DNA of 12,187 nucleotides, taken from Lachnospiraceae bacterium (GTDB lineage: Bacteria; Bacillota; Clostridia; Lachnospirales; Lachnospiraceae). The position numbers and the translations under genes were made by a program. The notes under the pieces were generated by a model. The model was not told where the DNA came from, searched no databases, and saw nothing but the letters and a program-made list of their open reading frames with translations. Numbering within the stretch: the first letter of the stretch is position 1; every line of letters begins with the position of its first letter. Positions 4,959-12,187 of the stretch are shown piece after piece. The stretch lies in assembly GCA_003484785.1 (NCBI GenBank), contig DNAD01000267.1, forward strand, positions 2,170 to 14,356, in the 5' to 3' direction.

Positions 4959-6080
4959 TCATTCAAAGAGATCATGCGATTGAAGCCCTACATTCAGACA
5001 GACCCCTATTCCGATGAAGATACTGACCAGTGACGTAAGCCCATAGCTGAAGAACGGAAGCGGAAGGCCTGTATCAGGAAGCAGCATGGTAGTGACCCCG
5101 ATGTTGATAAAGGTCTGAAAGCCTATGAGCCCTGCCATTCCGCCGGCTATTATCCTCCCTGCCTCATCCTTTGCCCTCGCGGCGATAAGAATGCACTGCA
5201 GGACAATAACAAACAGCAATATTATTATAGCACAGCATCCGATAAATCCCAACTCTTCTCCGGCAATAGTAAAAATAAAATCTGTCTGGGCCTCGGAAAT
5301 GAAGTTACCGTTTTTCACCGAACTGATAACATTGTTATTTAAGCCCTTGCCGTGAAGCTGCCCCGAACCGATGGCGGTAATGGAATTCAGCTGCTGGTAG
5401 GCCTCGGTCGAAGCGTATTCCTCCGGTTTGAGCCAGGCCAGTATCCTCTTCTGCTGAAAATCGTTCAATATGGTCTGCCCTTCCTTTATCACCAGATTAA
5501 AGAAAAGGATGGCAGCGGGAACCCCCAGCGCGATAACAGGCAGTATGACCTTATAACTCAGACCGCCGATGAACATAACGGTTCCGAAGATAGCCAGTAT
5601 CATGATAGAGGTAGAAAGATCCGGCTGGTCAAATATAAGATAAAACGGCGGAAGGATCAGCACGATGCAGGCCAGTATCATTCTGAGTGAATTTATTGCC
5701 GCTCTATGCTTCATGATAAACTGTGCATAAAATAAAATCAATAATATCTTGACAAGCTCCGAGGGCTGAAAACGAAGGGCTCCGATCTCAAACCACCTTT
5801 TCGCGCCTCCGCCGCTGTCGCCGAACAGCCTTACCATAAGCAGAAGGGCTATCGAGACCGCATAGATGACCCAGTAAAACTTCAGAATGAAGTGGTAATC
5901 CACCAGCGAAGCCGCCAACATGACCACAAGCCCTATAACCAGTCCCTGTATCTGACGGACCTGCAGATCTGATTTGGCGCTTCCTATAAGAAGGATCCCC
6001 AGCACTGCCGCCCCCGTACAGCAAAGGATCAGAAAAACATTGTATTTTCTGAAATTATAGTTTTCAAATATTGTTCTCAT
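4959..6080 (-). CDS. rodA: RodA peptidoglycan glycosyltransferase (SEDS family)
   Basis: RodA polymerises lipid II into glycan strands during side-wall growth, in complex with the class B PBP2. The product (373 residues from the second ATG) is an integral membrane protein with about ten helices. Family signatures include GAKRWFEIGALRFQPSELVK at about 92-111, FDQPDLSTS near 150 and the conserved TDFIF-x4-EELGF block. In that block Asp267 matches the essential SEDS aspartate (E. coli RodA Asp262). LLPDTGLPLPFFSYG lies near the C-terminus. The start is TTG-ATG-ATG in tandem (6084-6086, 6081-6083, 6078-6080). I chose the last because AAAGG lies 6 bases before it; the product changes by only one or two residues. 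The gene overlaps the end of minC by 17 bases, implying coupled translation. RodA rather than FtsW is supported by the mreBCD/PBP2 context. Confidence 0.93.
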   Translation of the reverse strand: MRTIFENYNFRKYNVFLILCCTGAAVLGILLIGSAKSDLQVRQIQGLVIGLVVMLAASLVDYHFILKFYWVIYAVSIALLLMVRLFGDSGGGAKRWFEIGALRFQPSELVKILLILFYAQFIMKHRAAINSLRMILACIVLILPPFYLIFDQPDLSTSIMILAIFGTVMFIGGLSYKVILPVIALGVPAAILFFNLVIKEGQTILNDFQQKRILAWLKPEEYASTEAYQQLNSITAIGSGQLHGKGLNNNVISSVKNGNFISEAQTDFIFTIAGEELGFIGCCAIIILLFVIVLQCILIAARAKDEAGRIIAGGMAGLIGFQTFINIGVTTMLLPDTGLPLPFFSYGLTSLVSIFIGIGVCLNVGLQSHDLFE

Positions 6081-6783
6081 CATCAACCTTTGGCTTTGGA
6101 GTGATAAGGCCGGTCATTCCCAGCTCCAGTTTTTCCGCGTTTTCAGGGCTGATCTCATCGATGCAGAGGCTTCCGTCCTTTTCATATACTATCTTTGGAG
6201 CGCTCTTGGCCCTGAATATCCCTCTTCTGGCAAACTGGGTGACGGATTTGTCCCCTATGGAGACTCTCACGGGGCGAAGCTCAAGGGCTATGACAAAACT
6301 TTCGCTATTGCCGCCATTCCCCGCTTTGGCAGTTCCGTAAAGAGTACCCAGGATCAGTATATTCCCCTTTGAGTTCACCTCTCCGCCCGGATTTACGTCT
6401 CCGAGGACGATTATATCCGTATCCGATTCAATGACCTCTCCTGCCCTGACCGTTCCCTTGTAGAAGCGTGATAAGCATTTGTCCCCTGAACCGAGGTATC
6501 TGCTTCCCGCCCTGAAATACTGCCTGTTTTTGCCATCATCACTCCCCATTATGTGAAGGATGGTAAGATCCGTATTATCGCTTATCACATCGGTAAGCAG
6601 ACGCTCCTCCTCCGTGTCAAGCTCCCGTCCCTCAAAGGAGATGACCAGCCTTGCGCTGCCGAAAAAGGACGCCGACTCACGAAACTTCCTTCCCACGGCT
6701 GTATAGAGGGACTCAAAGGGAATGTCCGGATTTAGGATGACCGACAGACCGTCGGGATATTTTTTGATCACGACCTCATTCAT
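6064..6783 (-). CDS. minC: Septum site-determining protein MinC
   Basis: MinC blocks FtsZ assembly away from midcell, normally when recruited to the membrane by MinD. The 239-residue protein has the two usual parts: a divergent N-terminal domain (1-85) and a right-handed beta-helix domain (about 105-205). The second holds the hallmark VLGDVNPGGEV, the repeat GNILILGTLYGTAKAG and RRGIF. The MinD-binding motif RSGQ reads R113-A-G-E116 here. The C-terminus extends about 30 residues past the core (KLELGMTGLITPKPK). The ATG follows GGAAAG closely. The gene sits 66 bases after the PBP2 gene and overlaps rodA. minD and minE, usually next to minC, are not in the window. A promoter-like sequence precedes it. 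Confidence 0.9.
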   Translation of the reverse strand: MNEVVIKKYPDGLSVILNPDIPFESLYTAVGRKFRESASFFGSARLVISFEGRELDTEEERLLTDVISDNTDLTILHIMGSDDGKNRQYFRAGSRYLGSGDKCLSRFYKGTVRAGEVIESDTDIIVLGDVNPGGEVNSKGNILILGTLYGTAKAGNGGNSESFVIALELRPVRVSIGDKSVTQFARRGIFRAKSAPKIVYEKDGSLCIDEISPENAEKLELGMTGLITPKPKVDDENNI

Positions 6784-6830
6784 ATTCTTTCCGTATTTCT
6801 CCTCTGTTCGAAACAGTTATGTAAACCTAA

Positions 6831-6860
6831 TATATACAATAAAGCTGCCTTAATCGTCAA
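6831..6860 (-). promoter_or_regulatory. Possible internal promoter ahead of minC
   Basis: TTGACG (6855-6860) matches the sigma-A -35 at five of six bases and is followed after 18 bases by TATATA (6831-6836), with TATATT two bases further on. The -35 lies inside the last codons of the PBP2 gene. Together with the unusually long 66-base gap before minC, this suggests separate expression of minC-rodA-mgsA-carboxypeptidase. Confidence 0.45.
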
Positions 6861-9729
6861 TGACCTCCTGCTCGGAAGCATCTGCAACACCGCTCAACAG
6901 TGTATCCACATCCTCAAGCTTAAAATAATACTTGAACACATCCGCCGCAAGAGCCGCGGCATTTGCCGAGGTATAACCATAAGCTATCCTGACCGCCACT
7001 GAGATCTCCGGTTCCTCAAAGGGCGCATATCCTAAAAAGAGCGCATGATTCGTCCTGGATTTTGACGTCTGGGCCGTTCCTGTCTTGCCCGCGGTGGTAA
7101 GCTCCAGTTCCCTTAAGGAAGCTGTCTTGTTCATGGCGACCAGCCTCATTCCGGTTTTAATGGAATCCCAGGTGGAATCCTTGAGCTCTACGATATTTCT
7201 TACGGTGGAAAAGCTCCTCTTTACTACCTGCCCGTCAGGAGTCTCGACTCTTTTTACAAGGGAAATATTGTAGCATTTCCCGCCGTTTGCTATGGCGTTT
7301 ACATACCTTGCAAGGCCTATGGTCGTATAGTTGTGAGAGCCCTGTCCTATGGCGGAATCGATGGGGAGCGTATCTGAAAATTTGGGGTCATTTTCCTCCG
7401 TTTCGATGCCTGTCTTTTCCGTAAGCCCGAACGCATCCGCATATTTTTTGAGCCTGTTAAGACCCTCCTGCTCGTTGTACTTTGTGGTTCTTAAGTTGGT
7501 ACTTAGGCGGTAGCCCACCTCATAAAAGAAGCTGTTGCAGGAATTTTCGATGGCATGGGTGGAATCAAGCCGTCCGTGGCCTCCGGGATATACCCAGCAG
7601 GTCTTCTCGATATTTAATGGCTCTATCCTGTATACACCCTGGCAATACAGGCCTTCTCCTATATTGATAACCCCTTCTTCAAGCCCGGCAGCCGTGCTCA
7701 CCATTTTAAAGGTGGAGCCCGGAGCGGTCATCTGCTGGGTGGCATTATTATACATAGGGCTCGACAGATCCGACATAAGGCTGGCATAATAGGCCGAATC
7801 TATTGTATTCGTAAGACGGTTTGCGTCATACCCCGGATAGGTCACGCAGGCAAGAACCTCTCCGTCCATATTCATTACCACACAGGAGCCCGAACAGGGA
7901 TCCAGCGCCAGCTGCTTGGGAGAGATCTCTATATTGGCGATCTTATTGATCATAAAATCATAGGGATTCTTTATGCCGTTTTCGACTTCGCTCTTTTCAG
8001 AACCGGTGGCATATACCACGTTCTGTTCGAAAAGGAGCATACAGATATCCCTGCCCGAGATATCGTTATCCCTGATCATATATTTGTACAGCCTTTTGGA
8101 AAAGCCCTGATCCTCCGAGAGCTCCTCAAGGATATAATCTACAAGCTTAGCATAGACCTCCTCCGAGTCAAGATATTCCGAGGAAGTATTGAATTTGCCT
8201 ATATCGATCCAGTCCTGGGACAGACAGTACTTAAGATATTCATGCAGAGAGATGGTCTCGTCTATAGCCCAGGCTATATAGGTGGGATCCTCCCTGTTTA
8301 CCTGTGAGGACAGTATGATCCCCAGGTTTGAGGAATTGAGGCGCTGTACGATATAGCTCTCATAAACCTGATATTCCGGAGGCAGATCTCTGTAGGGAGT
8401 CTTTTTTTCCAGAAGCTCCTCTCTCAGCTTCTCCAGCTCCTTCTCCCTGCGCTCCAGGAAGATCTGATATACCTTCTTTTCATAGGGATGGGCATTTTCC
8501 GAATCAAACCTGCTTATATCGATAACATTGTTATTGATCAACGCAAAATATACGTCATCCACGGGGATCATCATGAGGGAGCTTTTGACCACGGAGTTGT
8601 TGTATTCCTTCTGGTTGACTATCTTTGATACCAGTATTCCGGCCAGCTTCTGCTCCAGCAGATTATAGACGGCGCGCTGAAGCTCCGAATCTATTGACAG
8701 ATAAACGTCATTTCCCGCTTTCGGGTCCACATGCTCAGAGGTTTCAAGGATCTTACCCACATTGTCGGTAAATACCACATCCTTTCCCTTTATGCCCTGC
8801 AGCTCCTCTTCCATTGCCTTCTCGATGCCGGCCTTACCGACGGTATCGTTCATGTTGTAGGAGTGCGATGAATCAACCAGCTCCTGAAGGTCTTCCTGGG
8901 AAGCGTTCCCCACATACCCAAGGATATGGCCCATGTATTCCGAGTCGCTGTAGCGCCTTAACAGCTCCTCCTTGATATCTATGCCCTGGAGGGAGTATTT
9001 GTTCTCCATTATGGCCGCAACGGTCTCGTCCGAAACAGCCTCCGCTATGACCGTGGAAAGATATTTCTGATAGCTGTTGGTGCTCAGGGTATATCTTACG
9101 GTGATGATCTTTAAGACCTCGGCTTTTGTATACCCCATCATCGGAACAAAGGTGCTGTCCCCGTCCTCATTCTCGACATACTGCCCTATCCCGTAGTTGC
9201 GGCTGTCACAGAGATAGCTTATGACCTGATCGGGAGTGGAGTTTCTCTCCTCATAGGTCAGCTCGTCGGTAGTCTTATGGCCGTAGACATCCGCAAGGAA
9301 GCGCGGGAGCCTGGAATCCGGAACGGAAAACTCATAGTCATCGTTTTCATTGAGGATTATGCTGAAATTGCTGACTATCTTATCCCCGTGGCTCTCTACT
9401 ATATTGACAGTTCTTAAAATGGTCGAATTAAGATCGGCGTTTCTTGTGGAGGAAGCCTCGTAGTTATCCTCTATGGTCACCGAATAGGCAAGCTCATTAT
9501 AGGCAAGGAGCCTGCCGTTTCTGTCATAGATGTTTCCCCTTGCGCTGTTTAAGGTTATCTCCTTTTTTATCTTAAGGGTAAAGTTATTCAGGTACTTTTC
9601 GCCATCGATGATCTGCAGGGCAAAAAGCCTTCTTATCAGGACGAAAAACAGCACCAGTATAACGATGAGCAGCACAAAGAGCCTTGAAATAATCGTATTT
9701 TTAAGAAATTCCTTAATTTCACCTAACAA
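6850..9729 (-). CDS. mrdA: Class B penicillin-binding protein 2 (elongasome transpeptidase)
   Basis: PBP2 cross-links new glycan made by RodA during elongation. The 959-residue protein has one N-terminal membrane helix (about 14-36) and the dimerisation-domain opening ARGNIYDRNGRLLAYN at 63-78. The transpeptidase motifs are S672-T-F-K675, S730-C-N732 and K882-T-G-T885, followed by ALFLGYAP. It is much longer than E. coli PBP2 (about 630 residues). Roughly 240 extra residues (about 365-605) split the segment LSIDSELQRAVYNLLEQ from SGSCVVMNMDGEVLACVT, which normally lie close together. The insert is charged and helical with a Glu/Lys/Arg-rich stretch at about 425-443. The pedestal (100-260) is also enlarged. 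I believe large PBP2s are common in Lachnospiraceae. The start is TTG; GGAGG lies 13 bases away, a long spacing, but no better in-frame start precedes the helix. Confidence 0.93.
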   Translation of the reverse strand: MLGEIKEFLKNTIISRLFVLLIVILVLFFVLIRRLFALQIIDGEKYLNNFTLKIKKEITLNSARGNIYDRNGRLLAYNELAYSVTIEDNYEASSTRNADLNSTILRTVNIVESHGDKIVSNFSIILNENDDYEFSVPDSRLPRFLADVYGHKTTDELTYEERNSTPDQVISYLCDSRNYGIGQYVENEDGDSTFVPMMGYTKAEVLKIITVRYTLSTNSYQKYLSTVIAEAVSDETVAAIMENKYSLQGIDIKEELLRRYSDSEYMGHILGYVGNASQEDLQELVDSSHSYNMNDTVGKAGIEKAMEEELQGIKGKDVVFTDNVGKILETSEHVDPKAGNDVYLSIDSELQRAVYNLLEQKLAGILVSKIVNQKEYNNSVVKSSLMMIPVDDVYFALINNNVIDISRFDSENAHPYEKKVYQIFLERREKELEKLREELLEKKTPYRDLPPEYQVYESYIVQRLNSSNLGIILSSQVNREDPTYIAWAIDETISLHEYLKYCLSQDWIDIGKFNTSSEYLDSEEVYAKLVDYILEELSEDQGFSKRLYKYMIRDNDISGRDICMLLFEQNVVYATGSEKSEVENGIKNPYDFMINKIANIEISPKQLALDPCSGSCVVMNMDGEVLACVTYPGYDANRLTNTIDSAYYASLMSDLSSPMYNNATQQMTAPGSTFKMVSTAAGLEEGVINIGEGLYCQGVYRIEPLNIEKTCWVYPGGHGRLDSTHAIENSCNSFFYEVGYRLSTNLRTTKYNEQEGLNRLKKYADAFGLTEKTGIETEENDPKFSDTLPIDSAIGQGSHNYTTIGLARYVNAIANGGKCYNISLVKRVETPDGQVVKRSFSTVRNIVELKDSTWDSIKTGMRLVAMNKTASLRELELTTAGKTGTAQTSKSRTNHALFLGYAPFEEPEISVAVRIAYGYTSANAAALAADVFKYYFKLEDVDTLLSGVADASEQEVIDD

Positions 9730-9762
9730 TTCAGAATGTTTTCCTCCGCGTCGATTTGCCCG

Positions 9763-10263
9763 TTACCTCTTTACAGGAGTCTCCAGCCACTCGTTTACAT
9801 AGAGGATCCCCCTGTACAGAACTATGGTGGCGACTATGGTATACACTATTTCAGGAAGGATGATATGCACGATGTAATATCCCAGATGCAGCCTGCTGCG
9901 AAGAAGGAACAGAAAAACATAGCATATAAAGCAGTACACCACCTCGCTCAGGGAGATGAGGATCATCGGAAGCTTAACATCCTCGGGATAGAACAGGGAC
10001 TGAAAGATCCCGTTCAGATATCCGATCACCATGTATACAAGGGCATAAAAGCCGATAACGCTGCCGAAAAAAATGTCTATCAGAAGCCCGCAGGTAAAGC
10101 CCGTAAGCATCCCTGCCCTCCGCCCCCTCATGATCCCGAAGGCGGAAGTGATTATTATCAGAAGATTCGGTACTATGCCTCCCAGTGAGATCGCTCTGAA
10201 AACCGTGGACTGAAGGATGAAGGCCGTTATTATGATAAGGATCTCTACAAGTACTCTTTTCAT
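9763..10263 (-). CDS. mreD: Rod shape-determining protein MreD
   Basis: MreD is a small integral membrane subunit of the elongasome that binds MreC. The 166-residue product is of normal length and consists of about five or six hydrophobic helices. It begins MKRVLVEILIIITAFILQST and contains the family-typical NLLIIITSAFGIMRGRRAGM loop and GLLIDIFFGSVIGFYALVYM. The ATG overlaps the mreC stop in a 4-base ATGA junction. GGGGAGG lies inside the end of mreC, so translation is coupled. It precedes the PBP2 gene by 33 bases. Confidence 0.92.
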   Translation of the reverse strand: MKRVLVEILIIITAFILQSTVFRAISLGGIVPNLLIIITSAFGIMRGRRAGMLTGFTCGLLIDIFFGSVIGFYALVYMVIGYLNGIFQSLFYPEDVKLPMILISLSEVVYCFICYVFLFLLRSRLHLGYYIVHIILPEIVYTIVATIVLYRGILYVNEWLETPVKR

Positions 10264-11126
10264 TGAGGGCTTTCCCTCCCCTTCTTGAGCTCCAGTACCA
10301 CAAGGACGGTGCTTAAGTGCTTAAAATCCACTATCGGCGTCAGCCTCCCGGATTTGGTAAGGTTGTTCGCGTCATTATTGATCTCTGTGATATAGCCTAC
10401 GGTAATATTCGGAAGATATTTATCGGAGATGGCCGAGGTCACGATCTGATCGCCCTGGACAACCTTGTTTTCGGTATCCACAAGCTGTGAAAAGCGGATA
10501 AGCCCCTCGTTCATAAGCTCAAGATCCCCTGAAACAATAAGATTGTCGGAGGTGGACATGACCATTCCGGACAGATTAGACTCATCATCGATTATCGACT
10601 GTACACTTGCCCAGTTCGGGCCTGCCTCGGTCACTATCCCCACAAGGCCCGAGCCGGACATCACGTTCATATCGGGAAGGATCCCGTCATTTGTGCCCTT
10701 ATCGATAATGAAATTGGAAAACCAGTTGCCCGCGTCCTTCCCTATGACCCTGGCTCCGAGCATCTCATAATCCGAGTACCGTTCGCTCAGCTTAAAAAGC
10801 TCCCTGAGCTCGGAAAGCTCATATTTATCGCTCTGGAGATCGTTTATCGAGATCTGAAGCTCGGCTATCTGTGATCTCAGCTCCTTATTCTCCTGGGAGA
10901 GCTCGCTCATGGTCTTCATATCCTCGGAGCGGTTCGAGACCCATTCCCCTGCCTTGCCTATGCCCTTCTGAAAGGGCACGATGACAATGCCCGCAACCGC
11001 GTTGAGAGGCCCCTCAAAAATATCCGTGGCAAAAGAAAGTATCATCATTGCGATACATAAAACGGTCAGAAAAAGCAGTATGTATTTGGTTGGTATAGAA
11101 AGCTTGTGACGTCTGTTTCCTGGCAT
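10260..11126 (-). CDS. mreC: Rod shape-determining protein MreC
   Basis: MreC is a bitopic scaffold outside the membrane that links MreB/MreD to PBP2 and activates it. The 288-residue protein has a basic cytoplasmic N-terminus, one membrane helix at about 14-33, a coiled coil at about 63-112 (SELSQENKELRSQIAEL and onward), and the beta-barrel domain from about 120. The beta domain includes GNWFSNFIIDKGTNDGI, SGSGLVGIV, QGDQIVTSAISDKYLPNITVGYI and the final VDFKHLSTVLVV. Length and layout are normal. The ATG is the only sensible start, yet no real Shine-Dalgarno is visible in the 24 bases after the mreB stop, so initiation may depend on ribosomes finishing mreB. Confidence 0.94.
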   Translation of the reverse strand: MPGNRRHKLSIPTKYILLFLTVLCIAMMILSFATDIFEGPLNAVAGIVIVPFQKGIGKAGEWVSNRSEDMKTMSELSQENKELRSQIAELQISINDLQSDKYELSELRELFKLSERYSDYEMLGARVIGKDAGNWFSNFIIDKGTNDGILPDMNVMSGSGLVGIVTEAGPNWASVQSIIDDESNLSGMVMSTSDNLIVSGDLELMNEGLIRFSQLVDTENKVVQGDQIVTSAISDKYLPNITVGYITEINNDANNLTKSGRLTPIVDFKHLSTVLVVLELKKGRESPQ

Positions 11127-11150
11127 GGTTTAATATTCATATCTGTCCGG

Positions 11151-12164
11151 CTAGTATTCGCTGTTTCCCGGCATACTGGAAATGACTGATCTGTACTCAT
11201 CGCTTAAGATGATGCGGGACAGACCGTAGGCGACCGAGCCCTCGCCGTTAAGGGAAAAATTGACCTTAAGACCGGTACTGCGCGCGATGAGCTCATGAAG
11301 GTTGCCGATAGAGGCCGAGCCTCCGGTCAGATAGATGCCGTTCTTATATACGTCGGCGGCCAGCTCCGGAGGAGTCCTCTCCAGTATCATCCTCACATTG
11401 TCGATGATGGTATCGAAATGCTCACTCATGGCCTTTTCGGCAAGATCCACGGGTATATTTCTTTCCACCGGAAGCCCCGTTACTATGTCCCTTCCGTAAA
11501 CGACCGCATCGGAAGCCGCCTCCTTAAGCTCCGGCAGAGCTATCTTTACCTTTTCCGCGGTCTTCATTCCTATCAGAAGGTTATATTCCTTTCGGACAAT
11601 GTTCTTAATGCTCTCATCAAACCTCTTGCCGCCCAGCTTGATAAGCTTGCTCAGTACAATTCCTCCAAGGGAAAGTATCGAAATTTCTGTGGTCTCATAT
11701 CCGATATTTACCACGAGAACACCCTGTGAGTGGTTAATATCCACCTCCAGCCCGATGGCATCGGCAATGGCCTTTTCCACCGTATAGATGTTCTTTGCCT
11801 TTACATTGCTTTCTTTTACGAGATCATAAAAAGCCCTCTTCTCAACATCAGTGATATCTGTAGGCACCGAAATATAGAAATCGGCGTTTTTCAGATTACC
11901 GTCCATTTCGTTGAGGAGAAAGCTGCGAAGCAGCGACTGCATGTGATTAATATCTGCTATGACCCCGTTGGTAAGCGGAAAGGACACCACAATATTGGAT
12001 GGAGCCTTTTCATACATGGAAAAGGCCTCATCTCCGTAGGCAAATATCGTGTGTCTGTTCTGAACAGCTATTATGTTTTTATGACTTGATATGGTTCCCT
12101 TAAAACCATTATAGATCTTTATATTATAGGTACCGAGATCGATACCGAAAACACTGAATGCCAA
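11151..12164 (-). CDS. mreB: Divergent MreB-family actin-like protein
   Basis: MreB forms membrane-bound ATP-dependent filaments that orient side-wall synthesis. The 337-residue length is normal. Conserved features are the phosphate-1 loop GIDLGTYNIKIY (7-18), TNGVIADI, VPTDITDVEKRAF, TAEKVKI and YGRDIVTGLP. Several core positions depart from typical MreB. The phosphate-2 loop DIGGGTT is N153-IGYET-T159. The IEEPMAAAIG helix is VEKAIADAIG (129-138). GGD before FDE is GGK (178-180). The adenosine motif LTGGGA is LTGGSA (279-284). ATP binding is plausible but hydrolysis could be slow or lost. The start is TTG, fixed by GGGGAGG 8 bases upstream. It is the first gene of the elongasome operon seen here and its promoter lies outside the window. 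A second, canonical MreB/Mbl may exist elsewhere; that is inference. Confidence 0.9.
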   Translation of the reverse strand: MAFSVFGIDLGTYNIKIYNGFKGTISSHKNIIAVQNRHTIFAYGDEAFSMYEKAPSNIVVSFPLTNGVIADINHMQSLLRSFLLNEMDGNLKNADFYISVPTDITDVEKRAFYDLVKESNVKAKNIYTVEKAIADAIGLEVDINHSQGVLVVNIGYETTEISILSLGGIVLSKLIKLGGKRFDESIKNIVRKEYNLLIGMKTAEKVKIALPELKEAASDAVVYGRDIVTGLPVERNIPVDLAEKAMSEHFDTIIDNVRMILERTPPELAADVYKNGIYLTGGSASIGNLHELIARSTGLKVNFSLNGEGSVAYGLSRIILSDEYRSVISSMPGNSEY

Positions 12165-12172
12165 AGATCAAA

Positions 12173-12179
12173 CCTCCCC
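12173..12179 (-). promoter_or_regulatory. Shine-Dalgarno fixing the TTG start of mreB
   Basis: GGGGAGG on the minus strand ends 8 bases before TTG at 12162-12164. The nearby ATG at about 12179-12181 is out of frame with mreB, so TTG is the start. Confidence 0.75.
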
Positions 12180-12187
12180 ATGCGCCG

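Noticed and set aside
6792..6825. Small CTGTT/AACAG inverted repeat between PBP2 and minC
   Set aside because: Only 5 bp with a 3-base loop and no U tract; not distinguishable from chance.
9736..10188. 150-codon plus-strand ORF opposite mreD
   Set aside because: mreD is a clear family match over the same bases with a proper ribosome site; the opposite frame is Pro/His/Lys-rich and looks like a shadow.
11295..11729. 144-codon plus-strand ORF opposite mreB
   Set aside because: Antisense to conserved MreB motifs with no recognisable features or Shine-Dalgarno support.

Overview
The window looks like a chromosomal cell-envelope locus from a Gram-positive Clostridia species, most likely Lachnospiraceae. 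This is inferred from the mreBCD - PBP2 - minC - rodA - mgsA gene order, a very large PBP2, strong purine-rich Shine-Dalgarno sites, frequent TTG starts, and the separate HlyD-like - yggS - sepF block. All credible genes lie on the minus strand, so transcription runs from high to low coordinates. Packing is tight: there is no gap over 300 bases and no mobile element, tRNA, rRNA or CRISPR array was seen.

Region 1 (about 12187 to 3563) is one elongasome operon. In transcription order it holds a divergent mreB, mreC, mreD, a 959-residue class B PBP2, minC, rodA, mgsA (methylglyoxal synthase) and a lipoprotein D-Ala-D-Ala carboxypeptidase. Several junctions overlap by 4 to 17 bases, which suggests translational coupling. 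A promoter-like sequence straddles the end of the PBP2 gene and could give minC-rodA-mgsA-dac extra transcription. minD and minE, which I would expect between minC and rodA in this family, are absent: minC runs directly into rodA.

Region 2 (about 3562 to 2950) is a single small gene for a 140-residue P-loop protein of unknown function. It has its own promoter-like sequence overlapped by a perfect 21-bp inverted repeat, a short leader hairpin, and a strong hairpin terminator behind it.

Region 3 (about 2949 to 1) is a second division-linked operon: a membrane-anchored HlyD-like adaptor protein, YggS (PLP homeostasis) and SepF (the FtsZ membrane anchor), followed by a hairpin terminator. Two unlisted small ORFs of 44 and 41 codons sit at its junctions and overlap neighbouring genes. 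Both read like protein and have plausible starts, but they remain candidates.

Together the genes cover lateral wall synthesis (MreBCD, RodA glycosyltransferase, PBP2 transpeptidase), peptide trimming (carboxypeptidase), septum placement (MinC) and septum assembly (SepF), with methylglyoxal synthase and a PLP protein as metabolic passengers. I see no wholly new system. The oddities are substitutions at functional positions (MgsA, MinC, MreB), the missing minDE, the enlarged PBP2, the operator-like palindrome before the P-loop gene, and the two candidate small proteins.
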